Shown here in pieces: positions 1-6,634 of a stretch of DNA of 13,546 nt. Positions within the stretch are counted from its first letter, which is position 1. Every line of letters begins with the position of its first letter. The notes beneath the pieces were generated by a model, which saw only the letters and a program-made list of their open reading frames with translations, was not told the DNA's origin and searched no databases. Position numbers and translations under genes: made by a program. Source of the stretch: JBBSJV01 sp038256935 (GTDB taxonomy: Bacteria; Patescibacteriota; JACMRA01); assembly GCA_038256935.1 (NCBI GenBank), contig JBBSJV010000034.1, forward strand, positions 1 through 13,546, read 5' to 3'.

Positions 1-125
1 ATTAGAATCAGAAAAGCCTTTAAATTCAATTATTAGGAGCATAAACCCTTTGCGCAAATAGTTAACTTACTGCAAAACCTGAGCAATTTTTTAGCAGACT
101 TAAATCGTTAGGTTTATTATTCCCT
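1..125. other. Window edge, no gene recognised
   Basis: I see no convincing reading frame, RNA gene or repeat here. It lies downstream of the decayed paralogue fragment on the minus strand. Short open stretches exist on both strands, but none resembles a known protein or the neighbouring family. Confidence 0.4.
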
Positions 126-314
126 TTACCTATCCAAACTCAACGATAAGAATTGCATCGCTAAAGCCTCTAACTCTTCTTCGCTCGCCTGAGACAAAGT
201 CAATAAAGCCCTCCGAGTTGTCAGGATTATATTCACATATACACTAAGTTTTAGCACGACAGTAATGATTTTGTAGGTTGCCGCAATAAGATTGTCTGGA
301 AAGTTATCAAATGT
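126..314 (-). pseudogene. Decayed C-terminal fragment of the neighbouring paralogous family
   Basis: The minus strand is open for 62 codons between an in-frame TAG (315-317) and a TAA (126-128), with no usable start near its beginning. The translated peptide lines up with the C-terminal domains of the three genes upstream. Its stretch IILTTRRALL parallels LAITATRIAL in the 346-915 product, and the following helix and the ending SLDR fall where those proteins have their NPDAF/DPVRF-type tail. Its start matches the preceding segment (DNLIAATYKI against NPMIICGIVN). It begins only about 30 bases after the upstream stop codon. I read it as the remnant of a fourth tandem copy, or of a duplicated C-terminal domain. 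The similarity is weak and judged by eye; a chance open frame is the alternative. Confidence 0.45.
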
Positions 315-345
315 CTATGCATTATCTAAATTGGCTTTTGTAATT

Positions 346-915
346 TCAGCTAATCTGAGCAAACCTAACTGGGTCTAAAGCTTTGAGATGATTTACAAAA
401 TTTTCTTGCAATACTTGATTACCCATGAAGATACTATAAAGGGCTATTCTAGTTGCTGTAATGGCTAGAGTGAATTGTTCTTCAACTTCTTCTTCCCTTG
501 CTAATACTTCCAAGCTTCCACGTAAAAATGAGTTTACAATACCACAAATTATCATAGGATTTAATGATTCTGCCTCAAATATCTGCAAAAATTCTATAAT
601 ACCTTCCAGGAGGTCATTTTCTTTTATAAATTCGATGATTCTTGTTCTAGCAAGTATTGGTTCACTATAAAGATCGCGTAAATAGTTGGAGTCAATTGTT
701 GCATCTTGCAAATCTGATTGAGTGTCTAAATTTGTATTTTCTACTCCCAGCATGTAGCTTATGAGATAAAAAATTTTACTGTTTCCAGTAGTTACAAACT
801 GATCTATTGCAAGTGCGGTCTGATCTAGAATATTAGACGGAACCAAAACATAATTTAAAAGGGTCAAAAACCTTGTCTCGTATTGACTTGTCGGCTTTGA
901 TTCTGAGTTTGTCAT
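346..915 (-). CDS. Unrecognised protein, shortest member of a tandem paralogous family
   Basis: I do not recognise this 189-residue protein. It has no signal peptide, no membrane segment and no cysteine pairs, and looks like a soluble alpha-helical protein. Residues about 88-185 match the C-terminal domain of the next two minus-strand genes: a leucine/isoleucine-rich helix (RIIEFIKENDLLEGIIEFL), a second helical block, and the tail DPVRF (181-185). Around residue 50, FYLISYMLG resembles the central YxxLLSYLRG block of its relatives, but most of the middle domain is missing. The start is ATG with no clear ribosome binding site. The C-terminus may be shortened by a frameshift: an imperfect 10-bp direct repeat (341-350 and 351-360) sits at the stop, and the other frame continues AEITKANLDNA, which fits the relatives' FxEL tail better. 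Real gene likely; function unknown. Confidence 0.75.
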   Translation of the reverse strand: MTNSESKPTSQYETRFLTLLNYVLVPSNILDQTALAIDQFVTTGNSKIFYLISYMLGVENTNLDTQSDLQDATIDSNYLRDLYSEPILARTRIIEFIKENDLLEGIIEFLQIFEAESLNPMIICGIVNSFLRGSLEVLAREEEVEEQFTLAITATRIALYSIFMGNQVLQENFVNHLKALDPVRFAQIS

Positions 916-1090
916 AATATATTCAAGCTAATATCAAATTTATCAGTTATTTGCAACATTAGTTGTAACTTTTTCTAAGGATAGTTATCGCAGTTTCAAT
1001 TGACTTTCAGATCCAATGTGATGTTGATGAAATATATGTTTATAACAGAATTCTCAAAGCTATTACTGAGTCCTCGAATCCTCTTTGACA
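916..1090. other. Spacer between two paralogous genes
   Basis: This 175-base AT-rich gap separates two minus-strand paralogues. It should carry any promoter for the 346-915 gene, but I find no hexamer pair good enough to call and no hairpin followed by a T run. Confidence 0.35.
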
Positions 1091-1864
1091 TTACATTAAT
1101 TCATCGGCAAGTTCCAGCTCTGAAAACATACTAGGATATATAGCTATTAATCTTTTAGCAAATTCAATATTTTGCTTCTCTGACAGTCTTTTGATAGTAG
1201 ATAATTCAGCTGAGAGGGAAAATTCAACTTCACTTTGATGTAAATTATTTAAACTTTTTTCCACTGTCACAACAACACCATCAGAGATTAGCTTTGCAGT
1301 TATGTGACTAATGTTTAAACTAATTAGAAATTGGACTATTTCATCTAAAAGATTTTCTTGTTTTATAGTGTTTATGAGACGGATCATTGCTATTTTTGGC
1401 AGGGAGTAGGAATTTTTGATAGCCTCTAAATCTAACGGTGTATTGATTTGGCAGAAATCATACTCTTGCAATTTACCACCAAAAATATGAGTATTTGGAC
1501 CACTTACAATACTTTCTGTTTCTAGGATTAGGTAGTCATTTAGAGTTAGTTTAAAATCAATTTGAGCAATTCTGTAAATTCGATTTATTATATTTAAAGA
1601 AACCTTTGGTACTACAATGGTTAAATCATCGCTAATCATTAAATTTGTAAGATCTTTAGCTAGGTCTGATATATGAGTACTTTGACCAGTTATGTACTTA
1701 GAAATACTTTGGTATTGTGTACCAGAAGAAGTCAATATATTATCTACAGCGATATTAAACAATCTTGTAATATTATCAACAGTGAAGTTTTCTAGATCTA
1801 AGACCTTATGTCTAAAGACTTCGAGTTGTGGGTTAAAAGATTCGCTTCTAGGATTATCGGGCAT
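1091..1864 (-). CDS. Unrecognised protein, member of the tandem paralogous family
   Basis: I do not recognise this protein of 257 residues, counting from ATG at 1864. The frame stays open to a TTG at 1906, giving 271 residues. I prefer the ATG because the extra 14 residues have no counterpart in the relatives and no ribosome binding site precedes either start. It is soluble and helix-rich. Compared with the 1963-2835 product, residues 51-75 align without gaps to residues 66-90 there (YQSISKYITG against YAALLSYLRG, then SDLAKDLTNL against SQVAGNLCNL). A GK-x5-F-x-I-x2-P block near 130-143 also matches, as does the C-terminal domain ending IAIYPSMFSEL (240-250) against ILLNPDAFKEL. The neighbours are paralogues on the same strand, probably from tandem duplication. 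No catalytic motif is visible, so a structural or binding role is possible. Confidence 0.78.
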   Translation of the reverse strand: MPDNPRSESFNPQLEVFRHKVLDLENFTVDNITRLFNIAVDNILTSSGTQYQSISKYITGQSTHISDLAKDLTNLMISDDLTIVVPKVSLNIINRIYRIAQIDFKLTLNDYLILETESIVSGPNTHIFGGKLQEYDFCQINTPLDLEAIKNSYSLPKIAMIRLINTIKQENLLDEIVQFLISLNISHITAKLISDGVVVTVEKSLNNLHQSEVEFSLSAELSTIKRLSEKQNIEFAKRLIAIYPSMFSELELADELM

Positions 1865-1962
1865 ATATTTTAAATTGCACACTTTAAAGGCCCTTGCAAC
1901 TTGCAAATGTGATTAATAGTACTGTAGTTATGAGGCTGTATAAGTGCTTGTACAAAACTGTT

Positions 1963-2835
1963 TTATTCAATCAATTTTTTAGATTTTTGTAATTCTTTAA
2001 AGGCATCTGGATTGAGTAAGATAATTTCTGCAACTAAATTTTTTTGTACATCTCCATCAGCCTTGATTATTGCATCAGCACACAGAGACCTTAAATAAAG
2101 TAACTTTGTTTTCAATTCTGTAGGAGTTTCTTGAATTAATTCTTTTATTGTATTAATAAAATCCAAAGGTGTAATTTCATCGTATCCAAAACTTTCTAAT
2201 TTTGTGATTAAAAGATTAAACAAACTTTGATTTCTGAACATATTCAAGACCATGTTGTGCGATTTATGTAAGTCTTGAAATGGGGGTATGTATGGATCAT
2301 TTTCAAAATTAATCGGCTGTACAATATTAAATGTAGTATTCTTAGTTATAACTTTTCCAATGTAGGGACTAAGTGCTGGATCAGAACTTAGTGCTTCTGG
2401 GTCATTCAATCTGGGATCTTTGGGGGGAATCGAGTGTGATTTTAAATAATCTGATAATACTTGCTCAAAACTTTTTTTAAAAGATATTAGTGCATTTTTA
2501 TAATTTTTATTTTCAATGCCACCTGGCACCTCAAGCTCCTTCATTTCAGGTCGCGATTCCAGAAATAAATTACATAAATTACCAGCTACTTGAGAGTAAG
2601 GAATGTTTTTACCCCTAAGATAACTTAATAATGCAGCATAGGTATTATCATAATCTAAAATATTTTGATACAGATCGTTTTCAAATAGCTGATAAATTGC
2701 TACTTCGATTAGATCATCAATAACCTTACCTGGATCTGATTCCTCATCGAAAAAATTTTGAAGCATCTCAACTATTTTAGGTCTACTTATATCTTGAAGT
2801 TTAGGTTGTTTCAATTTAGTTAAATCTTCTTGCAT
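1963..2835 (-). CDS. Unrecognised protein, longest member of the tandem paralogous family
   Basis: I do not recognise this 290-residue protein. It has no signal peptide or membrane segment and is acidic to neutral with many helices. Three parts can be matched to the 1091-1864 product: an N-terminal helical block containing YAALLSYLRG (66-75) and SQVAGNLCNL (81-90); a proline-rich middle (about 137-186) with the GKVITKNTTFNIVQP segment; and a C-terminal helical domain (about 190-281) ending LNPDAFKEL. The 346-915 protein keeps mainly the C-terminal domain. The ATG start faces the ligase fragment divergently across 112 bases. I find no recognised active-site motif. The conserved blocks lie in separate helices, which suggests a fold that binds something rather than an enzyme, but this is inference. 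Confidence 0.78.
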   Translation of the reverse strand: MQEDLTKLKQPKLQDISRPKIVEMLQNFFDEESDPGKVIDDLIEVAIYQLFENDLYQNILDYDNTYAALLSYLRGKNIPYSQVAGNLCNLFLESRPEMKELEVPGGIENKNYKNALISFKKSFEQVLSDYLKSHSIPPKDPRLNDPEALSSDPALSPYIGKVITKNTTFNIVQPINFENDPYIPPFQDLHKSHNMVLNMFRNQSLFNLLITKLESFGYDEITPLDFINTIKELIQETPTELKTKLLYLRSLCADAIIKADGDVQKNLVAEIILLNPDAFKELQKSKKLIE

Positions 2836-2947
2836 AACGTATCGAGTACTATCATAGATTCCTCATATTTTCAACTATTAAAAGTGATAAATGGTTTTAG
2901 AAAATTAATTATTTGACGGAATTTGATCCAGAATGCATTAGATATTC

Positions 2948-3853
2948 ATGCAGTTTACCACCCATCAAGAGGAGCTGGAGTATCTTGAAAAGCTTGGTTT
3001 TCCTACTAACCCTTTGAATAAAAAAGTCAGTAATTTGGAACAGGCTTGGGAGTATGCTAAAGAAATTGAAATTCAAAAGGAATCTCTTCCTTATCCTATT
3101 GATGGGCTGGTTATCAAAGTAAATAGTAATGAGATCTTGGAAAAAACTGGGGTGGTAGGAAAGACAAATAGAGCCTGGTCAGCGGTTAAATTCAAAGCTG
3201 ATGAAGTCAGCACCAAACTGCTAGGCGTTACATGGCAAGTGGGCCGTACGGGTAGGGTGACTCCTGTGGCTGAATTAGAGGCAGTAGAGCTCGCTGGAAC
3301 CACTGTCAAAAGAGCAACTCTTCATAACTTTAAAGAATTTACAGAATTAGAACTTCATCATGGGGACTTTTTGATCATTAGAAAAGCTGGAGAAATCATT
3401 CCTGAGGTTGTTCAAAAGGTTTTATCTCAAGACAATCAGGAGAAGTTTGTAGCACCAACACAGTGCCCAGTTTGTGGATCTTTTTTAGGAAAATCAGCTA
3501 CTGAGATCGATCTTATTTGCACAAATCAAATCGACTGTAAGGCTCAAGTTGTTGGTAGGCTTAGTTATTTTAGCAAGCGCCACATTGCAAATATAAAAGG
3601 GTTATCTGAAAAGCAATTAGAAAAGTTTTATCATGAGTTTGGTGTTAAAGATGTTACAGATTTGTATGATCTGCCATATGAAAAAATATTAGAATTAGAA
3701 GGCTACAAGTCAAAATCAGTGGAGAATCTCAAAACTTCTATCGAGGAAGCAAGGTCTATTCCAGCGCATAAGTTTTTGGCAGGATTATCTATCGAAGGTG
3801 TCGGCCCTGAAGTTGCTAAATTGATAGTTAAGGAGGTGTTTAAGGATACGTAG
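2948..3853 (+). pseudogene. ligA: NAD-dependent DNA ligase, fragment lacking both ends
   Basis: This is an uninterrupted 301-codon piece of LigA, an enzyme usually near 670 residues that seals nicks using NAD+. It starts inside the adenylation domain: IDGLVIKVN (51-59) and AVKFKADE (79-86) are the late nucleotidyltransferase motifs. The OB fold follows (TWQVGRTGRVTPVAELE, 95-111), then the four-cysteine zinc finger (C173, C176, C191, C197) and helix-hairpin-helix segments (about 218-295, including GLSIEGVGPEVAKLI). Missing are domain Ia, the KxDG lysine that takes up AMP, the last HhH part and the BRCT domain. An in-frame TAG lies three codons before the ATG, and I find no ligase sequence in the 112 bases upstream. 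A repeat begins about 30 bases after the stop. It cannot ligate on its own; an intact ligA should exist elsewhere. A chimeric assembly is the alternative. Confidence 0.88.
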
Positions 3854-3883
3854 GGGTATGCCTTGGCTTTTTCTTGAAATTTT

Positions 3884-3955
3884 GTCATTCTGAACTCGTT
3901 TCAGAATCTTTCTACTTTTGCATTCTGTAAGACCCTGAAATAAATTCAGGGTGAC
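3884..3955. repeat. Paired-hairpin (REPIN-like) intergenic repeat
   Basis: Two 25-base units, 3884-3908 and 3931-3955, are inverted copies of one another and differ at only a few positions. Each can fold into its own hairpin (TTCTGAA...TTTCAGAA in the first, CCCTGAA...TTCAGGG in the second). They are separated by 22 bases. Two inverted palindromic units around a short spacer is the layout of REPIN elements, which are moved by RAYT-type (Y1 transposase family) enzymes. No such transposase is in the window. The element lies just past the truncated 3' end of the ligase fragment. Confidence 0.7.
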
Positions 3956-3994
3956 AAGGCGGTTGTAAAAACGACTTTAACAATGATTTTGTGG

Positions 3995-4023
3995 TTGTAT
4001 TAATCTATTTTATGTGCTATAAT
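3995..4023 (+). promoter_or_regulatory. Sigma70-type promoter with extended -10 for the serine-rich protein gene
   Basis: A -35 box TTGTAT (3995-4000), a 17-base spacer and a perfect -10 box TATAAT (4018-4023) preceded by TGC (4015-4017, the extended -10 motif) point at the ATG at 4044. Initiation about 7 bases past the -10 would leave a leader of roughly 14 bases, and no Shine-Dalgarno sequence is visible in it. Confidence 0.72.
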
Positions 4024-4043
4024 GCTATTATTAATTCTATAGC

Positions 4044-4949
4044 ATGATCCGCTCTAAACACAGCCACAAATCTAAATCTGACCAAGAACAGGCCAAAATT
4101 ACAACCCAAGCAGCTTTGAAATCCAAGTTTAATAGGCTAAATTTGATTATGGGAGCCTCGCTTTTTGTCCTTGTTGTCATTGCAGGAATCACTATTTCTA
4201 CTCTTGTATCCAATAACGGAGATCAGGCAGGTGCTCAAAATATTAGTAGTGCCCCAACTAATCCAAACGGACCTGGTGGCTTTTTCCCACTTCCAGGCTC
4301 TAGCAGCAGTTCAAGCTCGCTATCTTCGTCAAGTAGTTCTTCTTCAATTTCAAGTATTTCCTCTAGTAGCAGTTCTTCAGTTTCATCAATTAGCTCAGTT
4401 TCTTCATCTAGCAGTTCAAGTTTAATCTCTAGCTCATCATCTAGTTCTGTAAGTTCTTCCTTATCTTCAGTTTCTAGTTCAAGCAGTTCAAATAGCTCGC
4501 TATCTAGTCAGTCTTCAGTTTCAAGTAGTAGCCAGAGTTCAATCAGTCAATCATCAAGTAGTCAGAGCTCGATATCTTCCAGTAGCTCATCTTCAAATAA
4601 CTCAGTTTCAAGCAGTATCTCCAGTACCAGTTCTATTTCTTCAAGCACATCTTCAGTTACCAGCCTTTCAAGCTCTAGTGTATCTAGTCAAAGCCTTGGA
4701 AGTAGCTCAGTTTCATCCCAAAGCAGCATAAACAATTCATTATCTGGTCAGCCTTTACAATCTCAAGGAGGTACTACTGGTTCAGTGGACATATCAACAA
4801 TTAATACAGGAGCAGAAACTGTAAGAAGCGGTGGAGGAGAAGTTTTCCTGGCTTTTGTAATAGTTACAGCAATTGCAAGTAGTGGATATTTCTATTACGT
4901 ACAAAACCAAAAGAGTCAGTTGAAGACTAAAGAAAAGAAGTTGAAGTAG
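4044..4949 (+). CDS. Serine-rich protein anchored in the membrane at both ends
   Basis: The 301-residue product has a basic cytoplasmic N-terminus, a membrane segment at about 34-55 (LIMGASLFVLVVIAGITIST), a short Pro/Gly linker (70-85), then about 150 residues that are almost all serine with scattered Val, Ile, Leu, Gln and Asn. A Gly-rich stretch (262-265), a second membrane segment (267-285) and a lysine-rich tail follow. The predicted topology places the serine tract outside the cell with both ends inside. Serine tracts of this kind often act as extended stalks or O-glycosylation sites; that is inference here. All six serine codons are mixed in the tract, so it is not a simple triplet expansion. 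It has its own promoter (3995-4023). The gene meets the next one tail to tail with three bases between. There is no LPXTG motif and no recognised enzymatic domain. Confidence 0.85.
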   Translation: MIRSKHSHKSKSDQEQAKITTQAALKSKFNRLNLIMGASLFVLVVIAGITISTLVSNNGDQAGAQNISSAPTNPNGPGGFFPLPGSSSSSSSLSSSSSSSSISSISSSSSSSVSSISSVSSSSSSSLISSSSSSSVSSSLSSVSSSSSSNSSLSSQSSVSSSSQSSISQSSSSQSSISSSSSSSNNSVSSSISSTSSISSSTSSVTSLSSSSVSSQSLGSSSVSSQSSINNSLSGQPLQSQGGTTGSVDISTINTGAETVRSGGGEVFLAFVIVTAIASSGYFYYVQNQKSQLKTKEKKLK

Positions 4950-4952
4950 TGT

Positions 4953-5636
4953 TTATTTTCTTCTTCTAAATCTCAATCTATTAGTGTCACCTCCATAATT
5001 TGGAGTTGTATCCCTTGGAAGTATTCGTTTAATATTATAAAAAACCTTTAAAGCTAACCCAATTGTTAGTTCTTCAAGCATATGGGTTTGTTTTTTTATT
5101 TCATCTTCCTTTTTATTTTCTTTTCTAGATTTATTTGCTATTTCTTCTGCTATAAAGGGAACTTGAATATACTTAGTTAATTCATTAACATATGTTGATA
5201 GAGTATTATCTGTGGAATTGCTGTTCTTGATAAAATTATCAAGTATGTATTTGGGACTAAATTTTGCATAAAATAATTTTTTCAATTGTTCATCCATATT
5301 TGATGGTTTTTGTTGAAGTGAAGTTAAATAATCTTTTTTTGTTTCAATCAGCTCTTGAGCAATAGTAACTATCTGATTATTGAAAAAGGAATAATCAGTG
5401 TCTAAGTTTGCATCTGGATACAATATTTTCAAAAAATCAGCAAAGGGTATTTTTAAATAAAATCTAATATGCGGGTCATTGATGAGTAATGTATTAAACC
5501 CTAAATCATTTAATGGATAACTTTCATCAACTTGATCAGTTTTTGGATGGTTCAATGCACTTATAACAAGGTGATTATCAAGTACTTCTTTTAGTTGTGT
5601 GTTAACTTCTTGGTGTATACCTAATTCATTTTTCAT
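4953..5636 (-). CDS. Unrecognised soluble helical protein with basic tail
   Basis: I do not recognise this 227-residue protein. It has no signal peptide or membrane segment. The middle (about 70-130) and the Lys/Glu-rich stretch KSRKENKKEDEIKK (about 170-183) look helical and partly coiled-coil. The last residues are strongly basic (RLRFRRRK), which could contact nucleic acid or a membrane surface; this is only a composition argument. It lacks the YLRG-like and xPxxF-type blocks of the 346-2835 family, so I do not place it there, although it shares their strand, AT-rich composition and style. It ends three bases from the serine-rich gene and starts from ATG, divergent from the dehydrogenase gene 53 bases away. 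Confidence 0.7.
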   Translation of the reverse strand: MKNELGIHQEVNTQLKEVLDNHLVISALNHPKTDQVDESYPLNDLGFNTLLINDPHIRFYLKIPFADFLKILYPDANLDTDYSFFNNQIVTIAQELIETKKDYLTSLQQKPSNMDEQLKKLFYAKFSPKYILDNFIKNSNSTDNTLSTYVNELTKYIQVPFIAEEIANKSRKENKKEDEIKKQTHMLEELTIGLALKVFYNIKRILPRDTTPNYGGDTNRLRFRRRK

Positions 5637-5637
5637 A

Positions 5638-5669
5638 TTGACAGCTTAAGTTTTAAAAATGATTATATT
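5638..5669 (+). promoter_or_regulatory. Probable promoter for the D-2-hydroxyacid dehydrogenase gene
   Basis: A consensus -35 box TTGACA (5638-5643) is followed after 17 bases by GATTAT (5661-5666), or after 20 bases by the better hexamer TATATT (5664-5669). Either would start RNA a short distance before the ATG at 5690. The -35 box begins two bases beyond the start codon of the divergent gene (5634-5636). Confidence 0.45.
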
Positions 5670-5689
5670 TAGTATTTAACTAAAAGTTT

Positions 5690-6634
5690 ATGTCTAAAAT
5701 ACTTCATTTTGAGTGCGACCCCGAAACAGCTTTGTATTTTAAAACATATCTGGATTCATACACACAAATGTTTTATAAGCAAGAAGCAGCTGCAGTAAGT
5801 GAATTTAAAGATTTAGATTTGAACCAAGTAGAAGCCATCTCAGTATTCATATATTCTAAAGTCAACAAAGAATTTATAGACCAATTTCCAAATCTTAAGC
5901 TAATTTGTACCCGCTCTACAGGTATGGATCATATCGACCTTGAATACGCCAAAGAAAAAGAAATTACAGTCAAAAATGTACCATATTATGGGGAAAATAC
6001 GGTGGCTGAACATGCTTTTGCTTTGCTTCTAGGACTTGCTCGAAAGCTTCCTGAACAAATTGCTAGAACCAATAGCTGCAACTTTGAATACAAAGATCTA
6101 CGCGGGTTTGATCTGGCTGGAAAAACTATTGGGATAATTGGGGCAGGCCGTATTGGGATGCATACTATTAAGATTGCCAAGGGTTTTGGTATGAAAGTCA
6201 TGGTTTATGACATAGTTGAAAACATCGAGATGCAGCAAGCGCTAGGGTTTGAATATTTTAGCCTTGAAGATGTAATTAGCTCATCTGATATTATCTCACT
6301 ACATGCTCCTTACATGCCCTCCACTCATCATATGATTGCTAGCAAAGAATTTGCTATGATGAAAGATGGGGTAGTGATAATCAATACGAGCCGTGGTGGT
6401 TTGATAGATACTGATAGTTTGATCTCAGCTCTGGATAGTCACAAAGTAGGCTTTGCTGGTTTAGATGTGGTAGAAGATGAAAAAGACCTACTAGACTGCC
6501 ATGAAAACACCAAACTTTATTCACTTACCCAAAGACCAAATGTTATTTTTACACCCCATACTGCTTATTATACTAAGGAAGCACAGGGGCGTATTTTGGA
6601 GACTACTGTTGAGAATTTAAGTAGCAGTATGTAA
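5690..6634 (+). CDS. NAD-dependent D-2-hydroxyacid dehydrogenase (D-lactate dehydrogenase-like)
   Basis: This family reduces 2-oxoacids such as pyruvate to the D-2-hydroxyacid with NADH in the cytoplasm. The 314-residue length is typical of the family. Residues 100-114 carry the conserved GENTVAEHAFALLLG segment. The Rossmann glycine motif is GAGRIG (151-156), followed by Asp174 at the end of the second strand, as expected for NAD rather than NADP. The catalytic set is Arg235 (NTSRGGLID), Glu264 (DVVEDE) and His290 (TPHTAYYT). The numbering of Arg235 and Glu264 coincides with that of Lactobacillus D-lactate dehydrogenase. The exact substrate cannot be read from the sequence; D-lactate is the likeliest, with other 2-hydroxyacids possible. 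Its 3' end overlaps the convergent GGDEF-like gene by 18 bases. In a fermenting cell it would recycle NADH. Confidence 0.9.
   Translation: MSKILHFECDPETALYFKTYLDSYTQMFYKQEAAAVSEFKDLDLNQVEAISVFIYSKVNKEFIDQFPNLKLICTRSTGMDHIDLEYAKEKEITVKNVPYYGENTVAEHAFALLLGLARKLPEQIARTNSCNFEYKDLRGFDLAGKTIGIIGAGRIGMHTIKIAKGFGMKVMVYDIVENIEMQQALGFEYFSLEDVISSSDIISLHAPYMPSTHHMIASKEFAMMKDGVVIINTSRGGLIDTDSLISALDSHKVGFAGLDVVEDEKDLLDCHENTKLYSLTQRPNVIFTPHTAYYTKEAQGRILETTVENLSSSM

Noticed and set aside
346..348. UGA recoded as glycine (as in Absconditabacteria/Gracilibacteria)
   Set aside because: No conserved gene here has an in-frame TGA, and glycines in the motifs use GGN codons. Stops at recognised ends are mostly TAA or TAG, so recoding has no support, although the single TGA stop is weak evidence by itself.
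461..670. Plus-strand open frame inside the first paralogue
   Set aside because: It lies wholly antisense to the 346-915 gene, has no homology and a biased composition; a shadow frame.
1692..1916. Plus-strand open frame over the start of the second paralogue
   Set aside because: It is antisense to a gene with paralogue support, and its peptide shows no recognisable feature.
4165..4425. Alternative plus-strand frame in the serine-rich gene
   Set aside because: It arises from reading the TCN/AGY tract out of frame; the promoter and the two membrane segments support the serine frame.
4300..4740. Possible CRISPR array or tandem DNA repeat
   Set aside because: The repetitive look is due to serine codons. 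There is no constant repeat unit with unique spacers.
4953..5636. Fourth intact member of the 346-2835 paralogous family
   Set aside because: It is similar only in style; the YLRG-like block and the P-x2-F tail are absent.
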